Source: Euonymus europaeus
Taxonomy: Eukaryota; Streptophyta; Magnoliopsida; Celastrales; Celastraceae
Direction of reading: 5' to 3'
Assembly: GCA_963580455.1 (NCBI GenBank)
Contig: OY756967.1
Location: forward strand, 22,738,022-22,802,021
Length of the DNA: 64,000 nt
Below are positions 62,461 through 64,000 of this stretch, in pieces. Every line of letters starts with the position of its first letter. Position 1 is the first letter of the stretch. A program made the position numbers and the translations under genes. The notes beneath the pieces are model-generated. The model did no database searches. It saw only the letters and a program-made list of their open reading frames with translations, and was not told where the DNA came from.

Positions 62461-63665
62461 TCATAGCAACCATACCGACAAACTTACTAGTGATTGGTTT
62501 CTTTTTGTTTCGGTGCATTTACGTCTTTGTCCCTATTATTTCCCCGAAATAACATTTCAGGGCCGTAGCCGATGGCCCCCACATCTATCTCTGTCATCAG
62601 ACTCATCGCATCATTTATCTCACTCCATAAGTAACAAATCTATTAAAATCAAATATATAATTAATAATTATACGTGGGACTTTTTTTTTTAATATGAATA
62701 TTTTAATTTTAAACTGGCCTGGGAGCAAGTTCATTTAAATATTAAAAATTAATTAATGTATTAATTTTCCCTTTTGGTGGGTGGTTGTGGTATGATTCAG
62801 TTTTGTCGTTTGGTATGTCATACTGTGAATGGGATGTGTGGTTGGACACGCAGACAATTTGTAGCTTTTATTAAGAAGCATAGAGATAATCTTAAAAAGT
62901 GAGTAAGATTAGATGCTCAAGTTGGAAAATGTTATGTCCAGCTATGATAGAAAAAGACTTTATTCAGACATGCTTTGTTTATAATCTAGGAGATGAATGT
63001 CTTTTGACCAATTCATTTGGAATCTAGCCAAGTATTGAAATAAAACATAATAATACCTTCATGACAAAATCCCCAAAGCTTTGAGATGACAGTATAAATT
63101 AATTGTTCTGCATAAATATATTTGAAATATCAGCTAATAAATAGGGAAAACAATATATAATAAACTAGTCTCAAACCCGCGCGTTGCGGCGGGGCAATGA
63201 TGTGCGCGACAACAACCACGAGCACTTGTGTCTGTTTATTCAAATCATGTGCTTGATTCAGAGGAAGAAGAACAAAAAACCTTATTTATAAGACAGCTGC
63301 TACCTCCATTGATAAATGCTCAGCTTTAACATGCAGAATAAATTCCTTAAACTATAGTCATCAAAAGTTTCAATTGTGCAAGACCCAGGCCAAATAAATC
63401 TATTCTATAAAAAATTTGGGGAAGATAAAACATAAACATCAATAGTTTGTCTAAATCCAAATCAATGCCACGATCCACAACAATAACTGAAGAAGTAATT
63501 TAAGTGAACCTGCACCCAAAAACAAATTATAACAGGCCAATAAACCCAATCTCTTGCGAAAATGAGATGGAACATCCATGAATTTAGAGAACACCATTGA
63601 AAATAAGAGAAAAGACAAATTTAGAATCTTAAGAGCTTCAAAGTCAATAGCAAACAAAACCACAC
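62461..63665. other. Intergenic, no gene seen
   Basis: AT-rich. It contains a GC-rich ACCCGCGCGTTGCGGCGGGG word at about 63,176-63,196, of a kind often seen at ends of plant repeats; no element borders could be set. Confidence 0.45.
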
Positions 63666-63671
63666 ACTGAC

Positions 63672-63770
63672 CTTTTTCATGACTCTGGCTCATAATGGTG
63701 GCGGCATTCATCTCAGTCGCTGTCTTCAGGCATTGTGACATATCAAACAGTTCTCCAAAAGGGCATCTAG
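63672..63770 (-). other. Isolated exon-like block of unknown family
   Basis: On the minus strand the block reads CPFGELFDMSQCLKTATEMN and then AATIMSQSHEK before a AAAAG/GTCAGTG donor. Codon use and splice border look exon-like. I do not recognise the family, and partner exons may lie beyond the right window edge. Confidence 0.35.
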
Positions 63771-64000
63771 AGATATCTTCAAATGCAAAAGAGCATCAGT
63801 CCTCTCCAATTCTTCCAAATTTCTTTGCCAAATAAAACTTCAACCTTTTAAATCATATCATATCTTTCAACTAATACAATTCTTATCTTATATTATAATT
63901 ATAACAAAAATTGAACATCACAATTCGAGAAAAAAACTTCATGAAGTCATAAACTTCAACCCAGTTTAAAAATCCTATTTAAATCAGTACATACTTAGTC

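Noticed and set aside
63176..63200. ACCCGCGCGTTGCGGCGGGG as a repeat terminus
   Set aside because: It is a suggestive word only; no borders, target duplication or second end could be located.

Overview
The window is nuclear DNA of a dicot flowering plant. This follows from the spliced genes with AT-rich introns, from plant-only families (class III HD-ZIP factor, CASP-like protein, plant-type tyrosylprotein sulfotransferase, GATA zinc finger) and from the typical plant repeats (Mutator-like element, hAT elements, a MITE and a tRNA-derived SINE). I cannot name the species. There is no prokaryotic architecture and no CRISPR. Five complete genes were reassembled exon by exon by following splice sites and reading frame; each model closes in frame at the length expected for its family. 

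Region 1 (1-22,190) is repeat-rich and holds no intact host gene that I can prove. It contains a deletion-derivative Mutator-like element with a perfect 9-bp target duplication (2,754-5,025), a zone of minus-strand exon fragments of unrelated genes (serine carboxypeptidase-like, peroxidase, unidentified blocks), a near-complete hAT element with a one-base frameshift (11,339-15,067), a second copy of the carboxypeptidase fragment abutting that hAT, a truncated MPK4-type MAP kinase fragment, a 3'-truncated second hAT, and the last exons of an EDR2-like (DUF1336) gene. About 1.2 kb of the EDR2-like 3' end is present twice, at the window start and at about 21 kb. 

Region 2 (22,190-43,060) is a gene block: tyrosylprotein sulfotransferase (+), GATA10/11-like factor (+), and the PP6-type SAPS regulatory subunit (-). 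From memory, Arabidopsis has the same neighbours at At1g07990 to At1g08030, so this looks like old conserved microsynteny. 

Region 3 (43,060-48,830) is intergenic, with a LINE-type RNase H relic, a TAA-flanked MITE, a FAR1-domain fragment fused to a second copy of that MITE, and a three-copy 143-bp array derived from the MITE end. 

Region 4 (48,830-64,000) holds a CASPL5A-type membrane protein gene (+), whose first intron carries a 415-bp tandem duplication and a SINE, and a complete REVOLUTA-type HD-ZIP III gene (-). The REVOLUTA-type gene has a miR165/166 site split by an intron and one apparent GC-AG intron. The genes do not form one pathway: they serve peptide-hormone sulfation in the Golgi, transcription, phosphatase regulation, membrane organisation and meristem/polarity control.
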